A stretch of 64,000 nt of DNA from Arenimonas oryziterrae DSM 21050 = YC6267 (GCF_000420545.1 NZ_ATVD01000003.1:62001-126000), one strand, 5' to 3'. Numbered from the stretch's first letter, positions 34,480 to 43,848 are shown. Numbers and translations are program-made. The notes: generated by a model from the letters alone, not told the origin.

Positions 34480-36984
34480 ATGGCCAAGAACCTCCTCATC
34501 GTCGAATCGCCCGCCAAGGCCAAGACGATCAATAAGTACCTCGGCAAGGACTTCATGGTCCTGGCCTCGTACGGCCATGTCCGCGACCTGGTGCCCAAGG
34601 AAGGCGCCGTCGACCCCGACAAGAACTTCGCGATGCGCTACGAGCTCATCGAGAAGAACGAGAAGCACGTCGAAGCTTTGTCCAAGGCCGCCAAGGCCGC
34701 CGATACCATCTATCTGGCGACTGACCCGGATCGCGAGGGTGAGGCCATCAGCTGGCACATCGCCGAGATCCTGAAAGAGCGCAACCTGCTCAAGGACAAG
34801 GCGCTGCACCGCGTCGTGTTCACCGAAATCACGCCCAAGGCCATCCGCGAGGCGGTCGACCATCCGCGCAAGATCGCCGGCCCGCTGGTCGACGCCCAGC
34901 AGGCGCGCCGCGCGCTGGACTACCTGGTCGGCTTCAATCTGTCGCCCGTGCTGTGGAAAAAAGTGCAGCGCGGACTGTCCGCCGGCCGCGTGCAATCGCC
35001 GGCGCTGCGCATGATCTGCGAGCGCGAGGAAGAGATCGAAGCCTTCGTGCCGCGCGAATACTGGTCAATGGAGGCGGAGGTCAACCATCCTCAGCAGGCC
35101 TTCACCGCGCGTCTGGTCAAGCTCGACGGCCAGAAGTTCGAACAGTTCACCGTCACCGATGGCAAGACCGCCGAAGCCGCGCGCCAGCGCGTGATCCAGG
35201 CTGCCGGCGACGCGCTGCATGTCACCGACGTGACCAGCAAGGAACGCAAGCGCCGCCCGGCCGCGCCCTTCATCACCTCGACCCTGCAGCAGGAAGCCGC
35301 GCGCAAGCTCGGCTTCACCACCAGCCGCACGATGCGCGTCGCGCAGAAGTTGTACGAAGGCGTACCGATCGGCGAAGAAGGCACCGTCGGCCTGATCAGC
35401 TACATGCGTACCGATTCCACGCATCTGTCCGAGGACGCGCTGGCCGAAATCCGCGACGTCATCGCGCGCGATTTCGGTACCCAGGCCGTGCCCGACAAGC
35501 CCAACGTCTACAAGACCAAGTCCAAGAACGCGCAGGAAGCCCACGAGGCGATCCGCCCGACCTCGGCCTTGCGCACGCCGGCCAGCGTCGGCAAGTTCCT
35601 CGGCGACGACGAGCGCCGCCTGTACGAGTTGGTGTGGAAACGCGCGGTCGCGTCGCAGATGGTGCCGGCCACACTCAACACCGTGTCGGTCGAACTCGCC
35701 GCCGGCAACCAGCATTCGTTCCGCGCCAGCGGCACCACGGTCGTCGACCCGGGCTTCCTGGCCGTGTACGAGGAAGGCAAGGACACCAAGGCCGCCGAGG
35801 ACGACGACGAGGGCCGCAAGCTGCCGCCGATGAAACTCGGCCAGAACGTGCCGCTCGGTTCGATCCACACCGACCAGCATTTCACCGAGCCGCCGCCGCG
35901 TTTCTCGGAAGCGTCGCTGGTGAAGACGCTCGAGGAGTACGGCATCGGCCGCCCCTCGACCTACGCCAGCATCATTCAGGTGTTGCTGTATCGCGAATAC
36001 GTGATGCTCGATGCCAAGCGTTTCCGTCCCACCGACGTCGGCCGCGCGGTCAGCAAGTTCCTGACCGGGCATTTCATGCAGTACGTCGACTACGACTTCA
36101 CCGCCAAGCTCGAAGACGAGCTCGATGAAGTCTCGCGCGGCGAGAAGGACTGGATTCCGCTGCTGGAGCGCTTCTGGAAGCCGTTCAAGAAAACCATCGA
36201 CGAAAAGACCGAGTCGGTCGATCGCGGCGAAGCCACCGGCGCGCGCCTGCTCGGCACCGATCCCAAGTCGGGCAAGCCGGTGAATGTGCGTCTGGGTCGC
36301 TACGGGCCGTTCGCGCAGATCGGCACCGCCGAAGACGAAGAGAAACCGACGTTCGCCTCGCTGCGGCCCGGCCAGAGCATGCACACGATCTCGCTCGAGG
36401 ACGCGCTGCAATTGTTCGGCCTGCCGCGCAAGCTCGGTCTGGACGACGGCAAGGAAGTCAGCGTCGCCGTCGGCCGCTTCGGTCCGTTCGCCAAACGCGG
36501 CGACACCTATGCCTCGCTGCCGAAAGAAGACGATCCGTACACGGTCACCTTCGAGCGCGCGGTCGAACTGATCCGCGCCAAGGAAGAGATGGTCGCGAAC
36601 CGGCTCATCAAGGCCTTCCCCGGCACCGACATCCAGATTCTCAACGGCCGCTTCGGTCCGTACATCAGCGATGGCGAGAAGAACGGCAAGATTCCCAAGG
36701 ACCGCGAGCCCGCCTCGTTGACCCAGGAAGAATGCGTCGCGCTGCTCGCCGTCGGCAAACCCGTGCGCAAGGGCGGCCGCTTCGGCAAGAAGGTCGCGGC
36801 GAAAAAAGCGCCGGCCAAGAAGGCCGCGAAAAAAGCCGTCGACGGCGAAGCCGCCGTCAAGAAAGCGCCGGTGAAAAAAGCCGCCGCGAAAAAAACGGCG
36901 AAAAAAGCCACCAAGAAAGCCACGAAGAAAACCGCCGCCAAGAAAGCGCCGGCGAAAAAGGCCGCGAAGAAAGTCGTCGCCTGA
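34480..36984 (+). CDS. topA: DNA topoisomerase I
   Basis: 834-residue type IA topoisomerase that relaxes negative supercoils. The Toprim domain starts NLLIVESPAKAKTINKYLG and contains the acidic TDPDREGEAISWH. The active-site Tyr308 is in SYMRTDSTHLS. The C-terminal third holds topoisomerase C-repeats (KSGKPVNVRLGRYGPFAQIG and two similar blocks) in place of the zinc fingers of E. coli TopA. The last 70 residues are a Lys/Ala tail of KKAPAKKAAKK-type repeats, likely for DNA binding. No other gene lies within the unit. Confidence 0.97.
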   Translation: MAKNLLIVESPAKAKTINKYLGKDFMVLASYGHVRDLVPKEGAVDPDKNFAMRYELIEKNEKHVEALSKAAKAADTIYLATDPDREGEAISWHIAEILKERNLLKDKALHRVVFTEITPKAIREAVDHPRKIAGPLVDAQQARRALDYLVGFNLSPVLWKKVQRGLSAGRVQSPALRMICEREEEIEAFVPREYWSMEAEVNHPQQAFTARLVKLDGQKFEQFTVTDGKTAEAARQRVIQAAGDALHVTDVTSKERKRRPAAPFITSTLQQEAARKLGFTTSRTMRVAQKLYEGVPIGEEGTVGLISYMRTDSTHLSEDALAEIRDVIARDFGTQAVPDKPNVYKTKSKNAQEAHEAIRPTSALRTPASVGKFLGDDERRLYELVWKRAVASQMVPATLNTVSVELAAGNQHSFRASGTTVVDPGFLAVYEEGKDTKAAEDDDEGRKLPPMKLGQNVPLGSIHTDQHFTEPPPRFSEASLVKTLEEYGIGRPSTYASIIQVLLYREYVMLDAKRFRPTDVGRAVSKFLTGHFMQYVDYDFTAKLEDELDEVSRGEKDWIPLLERFWKPFKKTIDEKTESVDRGEATGARLLGTDPKSGKPVNVRLGRYGPFAQIGTAEDEEKPTFASLRPGQSMHTISLEDALQLFGLPRKLGLDDGKEVSVAVGRFGPFAKRGDTYASLPKEDDPYTVTFERAVELIRAKEEMVANRLIKAFPGTDIQILNGRFGPYISDGEKNGKIPKDREPASLTQEECVALLAVGKPVRKGGRFGKKVAAKKAPAKKAAKKAVDGEAAVKKAPVKKAAAKKTAKKATKKATKKTAAKKAPAKKAAKKVVA

Positions 36985-36991
36985 TCCCTCG

Positions 36992-37019
36992 GGCAGGAGC
37001 GACCCTGGTCGCTCCTGCC
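36992..37019. repeat. Perfect 13-bp inverted repeat between topA and amidohydrolase
   Basis: GGCAGGAGCGACC / GGTCGCTCCTGCC with a two-base loop, in the 42-bp gap between convergent genes. It lacks a T-run. The GGAGCG...CGCTCC core resembles REP elements of this order and the two repeats at 11433 and 40399. It may also act as a two-way terminator. Confidence 0.6.
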
Positions 37020-37026
37020 TCGCCGC

Positions 37027-38604
37027 CTAGTCGCCCGGCTGACTGAGTTCGGTCAGACCGCGCCGCGCCTTGTCCGCCGCCACCATTGCGCGCACCTGCG
37101 CGCGCAGTTGCGCCGCGTCGTACACGATGCCGCCCTTGATCGTGTAGGCAACGCCACCAACGCGATGCGGCCGGCCGTCGCTGCCCAGGCGGATATGGCC
37201 CGTGCCGTACAGCACCTTCAGATTGGCGAGCGGATTTTCCGCAACCACCAACAGATCGGCGAACTTGCCCGCTTCGATGCTGCCGATGCGATCGTCCGCA
37301 CCCAGCGCCTGCGCGCCGGACAGGGTCGCGCTGCGGATGACTTCAAGCGGATGGAACCCGGCCTCGCGCAGCAGCTCCAGTTCCTGGATCGTGCCGAAAC
37401 CATAGATTTGATAGATGTAGCCCGAGTCGCTGCCGACGGTGACGCGCCCACCGCGATTCTTGTAGTCGTTCACGAAGGCCATCCAGCGCCGGTAGTTGTC
37501 CTTCCACGCGACTTCCTGCTCGGTACCCCAGTCGTAGAAAAAGCTGCCGTGGTTATCGCGGTTGGGCTCGAAGAAATTCCACAGCGAGGGCATCGTGTAC
37601 GCCGCATGCCAGTCGGCGCGGCGTGCGCGCATCAGGTCGCGGCTGGCGTTGTAGATCGTGAAGGTCGGATCGATGGTGAAATCGAGCGCGAGCAGTTCCT
37701 TCATCACCGCTTCGTATTTCTCGCTGCCCGGCGGCGCAGCCTGCGCCCAGAGCCGGCCGGCTTCGCCGAAGCGCTTGGATTCGTCGAGATAGTTGTAGTC
37801 GGCCGGGTACTGCTGCACGGTCTGGCCGTCGAACAAGGCTTCGGGCAGGCCGTACCAGTGCTCCATCGTGGTCAGGCCCCAGCGCGCGGTGGTCAGCACG
37901 TTGACGCGCGAGACGTCGAGCTGCGCGTGATGGCAGGCGCTGCGCATGCCCTGTTTTTTCAGTTCGTCGAACGCCGCGGCAAGAATGTCCGGGCGAAACC
38001 CGAAACACTTCATGCCCAGGGCGCCGCGCGCCTTCATCTCGCGCACCCATTGCCGCGCCTGCTCGGGCGTGGTGATCGGCGTATCGCGGCCCTGGCCAAA
38101 AAACACATACGGAAAAATGCGTGGCGCCGTGATCGCATTCGCGGCGCTGCGTTTTTGTTCGCTCACGCACCAGTCGATGCCGTTGCCGCAGCCAGGATCG
38201 CGGATCGTGGTGATGCCATGGCCCAGCCAAAGTTTGTAGACGTAGTCGGCGGGCACGCCCTGTTCGTCGCCGCCGATGTGACCATGCAGATCGATCAGGC
38301 CCGGCAACAGGAACTGGCCGCTCAGGTCCATCTCGCGCCCGCCGGTCTTCAGGCGCGGCCGCCGGTTCGGATCGATCGGCGCCTGGGCACTGCCGACGAC
38401 GACGATCTCGACGATGCGGTCGCCCTCGATGACGACGTCGGCCGGCCCGAACGCCGGCGCGCCGGTGCCGTTGACCACCGTGACGCCGCGCAGGATCAGC
38501 TGCGGATAGGGACCTTCGCCCTCGGCACGCGGCGGCGCGGGTGTGACGGTCGCCCCGGCCGGCAGGGCCAGCCCGAACAGCAAGATGAACAGAAAACGGA
38601 TCAT
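37027..38604 (-). CDS. Secreted amidohydrolase family protein
   Basis: 525-residue metal-dependent hydrolase with a signal peptide at residues 1-19 (MIRFLFILLFGLALPAGAT), so it is periplasmic or extracellular. Visible motifs are the HxH metal site LIDLHGHIGG, KCFGFRPDIL with a possible bridging Lys, CHHAQL, the WGLTTMEHW block, and GSDSGYI with the metal Asp. The C-terminal segment IGSIEAGKFADLLVVAENP is typical of the superfamily. ATG 38604 begins the signal peptide. Substrate unknown; it may be an imidazolonepropionase/prolidase-like peptidase. Confidence 0.85.
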   Translation of the reverse strand: MIRFLFILLFGLALPAGATVTPAPPRAEGEGPYPQLILRGVTVVNGTGAPAFGPADVVIEGDRIVEIVVVGSAQAPIDPNRRPRLKTGGREMDLSGQFLLPGLIDLHGHIGGDEQGVPADYVYKLWLGHGITTIRDPGCGNGIDWCVSEQKRSAANAITAPRIFPYVFFGQGRDTPITTPEQARQWVREMKARGALGMKCFGFRPDILAAAFDELKKQGMRSACHHAQLDVSRVNVLTTARWGLTTMEHWYGLPEALFDGQTVQQYPADYNYLDESKRFGEAGRLWAQAAPPGSEKYEAVMKELLALDFTIDPTFTIYNASRDLMRARRADWHAAYTMPSLWNFFEPNRDNHGSFFYDWGTEQEVAWKDNYRRWMAFVNDYKNRGGRVTVGSDSGYIYQIYGFGTIQELELLREAGFHPLEVIRSATLSGAQALGADDRIGSIEAGKFADLLVVAENPLANLKVLYGTGHIRLGSDGRPHRVGGVAYTIKGGIVYDAAQLRAQVRAMVAADKARRGLTELSQPGD

Positions 38605-38653
38605 GGCTTCCCCTGTCTGGCGAGGCCGCAAGGGCCGTCGCACAATGCCCGGC

Positions 38654-39232
38654 ATGAACGCATGGTGGGTCCCTAGCTTAGCCGCTGCGCTGCTGTTCGT
38701 CGGCCCCGCGTGTGCCGGCGACACGGTGGTCGTACACCGCTGCGTCGATGCCAAGGGCCGCGTCAGCTTGCAGGATGACCCCTGTCCAAAAGGCTCGCAG
38801 CAGAGCACGCGGGAGATGCAGCGTCCGGTCGACGCACCGGCGCGCGCGCCGGCCGCACCGGCCCCGCCCGCGAGCGCACCGGCACCGGTCGTACTGGAGC
38901 GTCCGCGTCCGCTGATCGAGCCGCCGCCGATGTATCTGTGCACCAGCTACGACGGCATCGTGCGCGAGAGCGAGGTCTACGACCCGAACCCGCGTTGCGA
39001 ACCGCTGGCCCTGTACTACCCCAATGGCTACCTCACACCGCAGCAGGCCGGTGCCTGCCGCTGGGTGCAGGACAGCTGCGTGCGCCTGTCCGACGCGGCG
39101 GCCTGCGAACGTTTCCGGCGCAAGCGCACCGAAGCCAGTTCCGCAGCGATGCACGCCTTCAGCGACACCGCCGCCTATCGCAAGTCCGAAGTCGAACGAC
39201 TGACGCAGATCATCGACGAAAGCTGCCGCTAG
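38654..39232 (+). CDS. Secreted DUF4124-like protein
   Basis: 192-residue exported protein. The signal peptide is about residues 1-21, ending GPACAG. A DUF4124-type segment follows (VVVHRCVDAKGRVSLQDDPCPKGSQ) with two cysteines. A Pro/Ala-rich linker leads to a cysteine-rich C-terminal part (CTSYDGIVRESEVYDPNPRC, ACRWVQDSC) that probably forms disulfides. ATG 38645 is an alternative start. Function unknown; common in Lysobacterales. It is divergent from the amidohydrolase. Confidence 0.8.
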   Translation: MNAWWVPSLAAALLFVGPACAGDTVVVHRCVDAKGRVSLQDDPCPKGSQQSTREMQRPVDAPARAPAAPAPPASAPAPVVLERPRPLIEPPPMYLCTSYDGIVRESEVYDPNPRCEPLALYYPNGYLTPQQAGACRWVQDSCVRLSDAAACERFRRKRTEASSAAMHAFSDTAAYRKSEVERLTQIIDESCR

Positions 39233-39240
39233 CCGCGCGC

Positions 39241-40017
39241 TCAGAAACCGTAGCGCAGGAAACCGCCATCCACGGCGACGCATTCGCCGGTGACGTAACT
39301 CGCCGCCGGCAGGCAGAAGAACGCGACCGCCGCCGCCACTTCCTCCGGCTCGCCCACGCGGCCCATCGGCGTGCGCTCGATGACTTCCTCGTAGTACTCC
39401 GGCTGCGCCAACGCATCGGACGTGCGCCGCGTGCGGATGTACCAGGGCGCGACCGCATTCACGCGCACGCCATCGCCGGCCCATTCGCAGGCCAGGTTCT
39501 TGGTCAGCTGGTGCAGGGCGGCCTTGGTCATGCCGTATACCGAGCCGGTGCGCACATGCGTCAGTCCGGACACGCTGCCGACGTTGACGATGCTCGACAT
39601 CGCATGCCGCGTCAGCAGCGGGTACGCGAAGCGCGCCAGCTCGAACGCGGAAAAAAGATTGGTCTCGAACAGCGCGCGCCATTCGTCCTCGGCGTAGTCC
39701 ATCGTCGCGCGCCGCTGGTTGGTGCCGGCGTTGTTGATCAGGATATTGAGGCCGGTGCCGAGGTCCTCGACCCAGTCGAAGATCTCGCGCCGCTGCTCCT
39801 CGTCGCTGACATCGGCGGCGAAGTGGCGCACTTCCCGGCCCGGATGCTCATCGCCCAACTCGTTCGCGGTGGCGCTCAGCTGCGCCTCATCGCGCGCGAC
39901 CAGCAGCACGTCCGCACCCAGGCCCAGCAATTCCGTCGCGATGGCGCGACCAATGCCGACGCTCGCACCCGTCACCAGGGCGATCTGTCCGTCCAGCCGC
40001 CAACGGTTCGTGGCCAT
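39241..40017 (-). CDS. Short-chain dehydrogenase/reductase (tropinone-reductase-like)
   Basis: 258-residue NAD(P)-dependent oxidoreductase of the classical SDR family. Visible motifs are the cofactor loop TGASVGIGRAIA (about residues 16-27), NNAG (about 91-94), the catalytic Ser in NVGSVSG and the YGMTK motif (Tyr and Lys). The C-terminal VTGECVAVDGGFLRYGF is typical. It resembles plant-type tropinone reductases, a label often given to such bacterial SDRs. No signal peptide; substrate unknown. It converges on the DUF4124 gene, 8 nt away. Confidence 0.88.
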   Translation of the reverse strand: MATNRWRLDGQIALVTGASVGIGRAIATELLGLGADVLLVARDEAQLSATANELGDEHPGREVRHFAADVSDEEQRREIFDWVEDLGTGLNILINNAGTNQRRATMDYAEDEWRALFETNLFSAFELARFAYPLLTRHAMSSIVNVGSVSGLTHVRTGSVYGMTKAALHQLTKNLACEWAGDGVRVNAVAPWYIRTRRTSDALAQPEYYEEVIERTPMGRVGEPEEVAAAVAFFCLPAASYVTGECVAVDGGFLRYGF

Positions 40018-40102
40018 GCCTGTCTCCGGTAAGTGGGCGCGCCGAGCCGGCGGCGATCTGCTGGCGTAGGATAGCCCGCAGTCCCGATCCGAGGAATCGA
40101 TC

Positions 40103-40327
40103 ATGCGTGCCATCGCGATGTTGTCCCTGCCCCTGCTCGTCGTCCTGGCCGCCTGCGATGCCGCGCCGCCGATCGAGCAGCAAAGCCAGGCCGCGCAGGA
40201 CGCGCAGAAGGCCACCGAATTGCGCGACTACATGGAACGCGACAAAGCCAAGGCCAAGGCGGCCGCCGACCAGGCGATCAAGGATGCCGAGGCGCAGCGC
40301 AAGGCGATCGAGGACGCGGGGGGCTGA
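40103..40327 (+). CDS. Small predicted lipoprotein
   Basis: 74-residue protein with a lipoprotein signal peptide and lipobox VLAAC, so Cys18 would be lipidated. The mature part is a charged helix rich in Lys, Ala, Gln and Glu (DYMERDKAKAKAAADQAIKD), which could form a coiled coil. A strong two-way terminator follows it. It is divergent from the SDR gene. Function unknown; the shape recalls small outer-membrane lipoproteins of the Lpp type. Confidence 0.75.
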   Translation: MRAIAMLSLPLLVVLAACDAAPPIEQQSQAAQDAQKATELRDYMERDKAKAKAAADQAIKDAEAQRKAIEDAGG

Positions 40328-40348
40328 GGTTTCGGGTTTCGAGGATGC

Positions 40349-40385
40349 AAAAAAAAACGCCAGGGCAATCCCTGGCGTTTTTGTT
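40349..40385. terminator. Bidirectional terminator
   Basis: Stem AAAAACGCCAGGG / CCCTGGCGTTTTT with loop CAAT, giving a T-run on both strands. It ends the small lipoprotein transcript and can also serve the convergent sppA gene. Confidence 0.92.
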
Positions 40386-40398
40386 TCTTGATTTGCTG

Positions 40399-40425
40399 AT
40401 CGCGGTCAGGCCCGCTCCCACGAGC
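40399..40425. repeat. REP-like repeat, copy 2 (convergent gap lipoprotein/sppA)
   Basis: 27 nt, starting ATCGCGGTCAGG and ending CGCTCCCACGAGC, two mismatches from copy 1 at 11433-11459. It is followed directly by CCGCTCCTAC, a partial second core. Again it lies between convergent genes. Confidence 0.6.
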
Positions 40426-40431
40426 CCGCTC

Positions 40432-42318
40432 CTACAAACCGCAGAAGCAGTGGGCCACGGCGCGGATCGGGCTCGCGCCATTGCGACGCTCGAGCCAGCT
40501 GAGCTCGTTCTGCACGCGCTCGGTCGTCTCGCGGCCGAGCAGGGCCGGCGCCGGGCCGAGCGTGCGCAGCAGACCGGCATAACGCGCGTTGCGGCTCATG
40601 TCGAGGAAGATCTGGTCGATCGCCGACACCGGCGGCTCGACGTAACGCACGTCGTAGCTGTCGGGTTCGAGCTTGGCGAGCTTGGCCGCTTCGATCTGCG
40701 CTTCGCGAATGCCGCCGAGCACGTCGACCAGACCGCGTTCCTTGGCCTGCGCACCGCTCCACACGCGACCGCGCGCGATCACGTCGATCTTTTCCGGTGC
40801 GCTGCCGCGCGCCGCCGCGACCTTGCCGATGAATTGCGCATAGCCATGATCGATGACCGACTGGATCAGGTTGCCGGCGGCCGGATCGAGCGGACGCGTG
40901 ATGTCGAACGCGCCGGCCAGCGGCGTCGTACCGATGCCGTCGCTGTGCACGCCGATTTTTTCCAGCGCGCGCGGTGCGCTCATCCACAGACCGAAAATGC
41001 CGATCGAGCCGGTGATCGTCGACGGATCGGCGTAGATGCGATCGGCGTTCATCGAAATCCAGTAACCGCCGGACGCCGCGACATTGCCCATCGACACCAC
41101 GACCGGCTTGCCCGCTTCTTTGGTCAGGGCGATTTCGCGGCGGATCTGCTCGGACGGGAACACGCTGCCGCCGGGCGAATTCACCCGCAACACGAGCGCT
41201 TTGACCGACTCGTCCTCGCGCGCCTGACGGATCAGCTCGGACGTCGAATCGCCGCCGACCGTGCCCGGCGCCTGCTTGCCGTCGGTGATCTCGCCCTCGG
41301 CCACCACGACGGCGACGCGCGGACGCTCGCTGAGCAGGTCCGAAGCGCTGAGCTTGCTCGCGAGGTAGGCGTCGAGGCCGACCTGGCGGAACGTGCCTGC
41401 CTCGTCGTCGAACGCGCCGCGTTCGGCGAGCATCGTTTCCATTTCGTGCGGCGTCTTGAGCGCGTCGACGAGTTTTTCATCGAGCGCCAGCTGCGCCAGA
41501 TCGCCTTCGGCGGTCTGCACGCGCTCGGGCATCGCCGCGATCATCGCGGTGATCTTCTCGACCGGCAGCTTGCGCGCCGTGGCGATGTCGCCCAGATAGC
41601 GGCTCCACAGATCGTTCATCCAGAACAGGTCCGCTTCGCGCGATTCCGGCGACGCCGCGTCGAGGATGTAGGGCTCGGCGGCAGACTTGTATTCGCCGAC
41701 GCGGAACAGGTGCACGTCGACGCCAAGCTTGTCCTGCAGGGCCTCGCGGTAGTACAGGCGATAGCGACCCAGGCCTTCGAGCAGCACGGCGCCGTCAGGA
41801 TCGAGGTAGACCTCGTTGGCCTGCGCGGCGAGGTAGTACTGCTTCTGTTCCATGCCTGCGCCGTAGGCGACGATCTGCTTGCCGTCGGAACGGAAATCCC
41901 GCAGCGCCGCGCCCAGTTCGCGCAAGGCCGCGAACCCGGCGACGTTGAAGCCGTCGGTCAGCAGCACGATGCGATCGATGTTCGGATCTTTCTTCGCGGT
42001 CGAGATCGCCTTGAGCAGATCGCGCAGCTGGAACTCGCGGCGGCTGTCGCCGGTGGCCTGCGCAAACGCACGCTGGATCGGCGCACTCGTGTACTGCTCG
42101 ACGAGGTTGCCTTCGAGATCGAGCACGAGTGCGGTCTTTTCCTGCACGGGCCCGGCACCGGCGGCGCCGGCCGCAGAGAAACCCAGCGACACGACGAAAA
42201 AGAAGAACAGCGCCAGGAAGAGCATTCCGACGAAAAAGATCATGTGATTGGTGAAGCGGATGAATTGCCACACCCCGACCAGGAAGCTCCAGACCGGATT
42301 GGACCGCGACTCGCTCAT
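40432..42318 (-). CDS. sppA: Signal peptide peptidase SppA, 67 kDa type
   Basis: 628-residue inner-membrane serine protease that degrades released signal peptides. One N-terminal membrane segment (about residues 25-47) anchors it; the rest is periplasmic. It has the two tandem S49 domains of the long form. The Ser-Lys dyad is visible: Lys211 in RVGEYKSAAEP and Ser416 in NVAASGGYW, matching Lys209 and Ser409 of E. coli SppA. LRVNSPGGSV is the conserved binding stretch. It lies 108 nt downstream of the MATE gene on the same strand. Confidence 0.95.
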   Translation of the reverse strand: MSESRSNPVWSFLVGVWQFIRFTNHMIFFVGMLFLALFFFFVVSLGFSAAGAAGAGPVQEKTALVLDLEGNLVEQYTSAPIQRAFAQATGDSRREFQLRDLLKAISTAKKDPNIDRIVLLTDGFNVAGFAALRELGAALRDFRSDGKQIVAYGAGMEQKQYYLAAQANEVYLDPDGAVLLEGLGRYRLYYREALQDKLGVDVHLFRVGEYKSAAEPYILDAASPESREADLFWMNDLWSRYLGDIATARKLPVEKITAMIAAMPERVQTAEGDLAQLALDEKLVDALKTPHEMETMLAERGAFDDEAGTFRQVGLDAYLASKLSASDLLSERPRVAVVVAEGEITDGKQAPGTVGGDSTSELIRQAREDESVKALVLRVNSPGGSVFPSEQIRREIALTKEAGKPVVVSMGNVAASGGYWISMNADRIYADPSTITGSIGIFGLWMSAPRALEKIGVHSDGIGTTPLAGAFDITRPLDPAAGNLIQSVIDHGYAQFIGKVAAARGSAPEKIDVIARGRVWSGAQAKERGLVDVLGGIREAQIEAAKLAKLEPDSYDVRYVEPPVSAIDQIFLDMSRNARYAGLLRTLGPAPALLGRETTERVQNELSWLERRNGASPIRAVAHCFCGL

Positions 42319-42426
42319 GTGAAACCGACTCCTGCGACTACAGGCGACAGGATACCCGCCCCCGTCCTCGCCGGCATGCGCCGAACGTCACCGGGCCTTT
42401 GGCCCTGCCCTCGCGTGACGGGATGC

Positions 42427-43776
42427 TCACATCCGTCGTACCTGGCGCCAGAAACGCAGCGTCAGCAGGGTCGCCGCCGCCGTGAGGCCAACAATCAGGC
42501 CCACCCACAGCCCGGGCGCCCGGCCGCCGAGGTGAAGACCGAACCACGCGCCCAGCGGCAGGCCCACGCCCCAGTAAGCCAGCACCGTGAAGATCATCGG
42601 CATGCGCGTGTCCTTGAGCCCGCGCAGCGCGCCCGAGGACAGGGCCTGAATACCGTCGGGATACTGGAAGATCGCCGCATACACCATGAGCGTGACCGCG
42701 AGCGCGATCACGGCCGGGTCGTCGGTCAGCAGGCGCGCCAGCCAGACGCCGCCGAACACCAGCAGCAAGGCCGACGCGGTCTGCGCCAGCAACACCAGGC
42801 CGTAGCCCGCCGCCGCTGCCCAGCGCACGCCGCCCGGATCTTCGGCACCGGCGGCATGGCCCACGCGCACGGTCGTCGCCATCGCGATGCCCAGGGGCAC
42901 CATGAAAGCCGCACTCGCCCAGTTCAGGGCGACCTGGTGCGCGGCGACATCCAGCGCACCCAGACGACCGATCAGCAAAGCCGTGGCCACGAACAGACCG
43001 CCTTCCATGAAGATCGACACGCCCATCGGCAGGCCGAGCGCGAGCAAGCCGCGAATCGGCGGCCAATGCGGCGCGTCGAAACGCGCGAACAGGCGCAGGT
43101 CGGCGAAACGCCGCGAAAAACGCAGGTACGCGAGAAATCCCAGCGCCTGCCCCCACAGCACGGTCGCGGTGGCATAGCCGAGTCCGGCCGCGCCGAGTTC
43201 GGGCAAGGGCCCGATGCCGAACATCAACGCGTAGCCCAGCGGCGCGAGTGCGAGCAGGCCGCCGAAGCCGAACACCATCGTCGGAATCGTCCAGGCGATG
43301 CCTTCGCTAAGGAAACGGAAAGAGAAATACAGTGCGAGCGCCGGTGCGCCCCAGGCCAGCGCGCGCAGGAACAGCGTCGCCTCCGGTCGCACTTCCGCCG
43401 CGATGCCGAACGCGGTCAGCAACGCCGGCGACCACCAGATCAGCGCCATCAGGAACACGCCCATCGCCAGCGCCAGCCACACCGCCTGGCGCCAGACCGC
43501 GCCGATCTCGCCGCGACGATCGGCGCCGTTCAACTGCGACACCGATGGCGGAATCGCCATCAGCACGCCGATGCAGATCAGGATCGCGACCGACCACAGC
43601 GCGCTGCCAACCGCGACGGCCGCCAGGGTGGTCTTGTTGTAGTGCCCGGCGAGCGCGGAATCGACCAGATTCATCGCGATCGCGGAAAATTGTCCCAGCA
43701 CGAGCGGCAATGCGAGCACGAAACTGACCCGCATTTCGCGCCGCAGCCGCGCGCTGCGGCTTTCGGTATGGCTCAT
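42427..43776 (-). CDS. MATE family efflux transporter (NorM-like)
   Basis: 449-residue Na+ or H+ driven multidrug exporter with twelve membrane helices. The start region LRREMRVSFVLALPLVLGQ and MNLVDSALAGHY (about residues 34-45) is the NorM signature, with the Asp used in cation coupling. GVSIFMEGGLF (about 223-233) is the matching helix in the second half. ATG 43776 is preferred over one 24 nt upstream, although neither has a strong ribosome-binding site. Likely exports cationic drugs or dyes. Confidence 0.93.
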   Translation of the reverse strand: MSHTESRSARLRREMRVSFVLALPLVLGQFSAIAMNLVDSALAGHYNKTTLAAVAVGSALWSVAILICIGVLMAIPPSVSQLNGADRRGEIGAVWRQAVWLALAMGVFLMALIWWSPALLTAFGIAAEVRPEATLFLRALAWGAPALALYFSFRFLSEGIAWTIPTMVFGFGGLLALAPLGYALMFGIGPLPELGAAGLGYATATVLWGQALGFLAYLRFSRRFADLRLFARFDAPHWPPIRGLLALGLPMGVSIFMEGGLFVATALLIGRLGALDVAAHQVALNWASAAFMVPLGIAMATTVRVGHAAGAEDPGGVRWAAAAGYGLVLLAQTASALLLVFGGVWLARLLTDDPAVIALAVTLMVYAAIFQYPDGIQALSSGALRGLKDTRMPMIFTVLAYWGVGLPLGAWFGLHLGGRAPGLWVGLIVGLTAAATLLTLRFWRQVRRM

Positions 43777-43848
43777 GGAAGATGGCGGCGGTAATTGCAA
43801 TCGCTATAGTACCGGCTATCTCCCGCCGCTTCCCGGAATCCGCGCGCC

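Noticed and set aside
32845-34995. Minus-strand frame opposite smg, the RDD gene and topA
   Set aside because: Crosses three real genes and a terminator; composition is non-protein-like.
36799-36960. Programmed frameshift in the A-rich tail of topA
   Set aside because: The A-runs are in phase GCG-AAA-AAA, not the slippery A-AAA-AAG phase, and no downstream pseudoknot is evident.
40345-43794. 1149-codon plus-strand open frame opposite sppA and the MATE gene
   Set aside because: It spans two well-supported genes on the other strand and reads as low-complexity Arg/His/Gln sequence.
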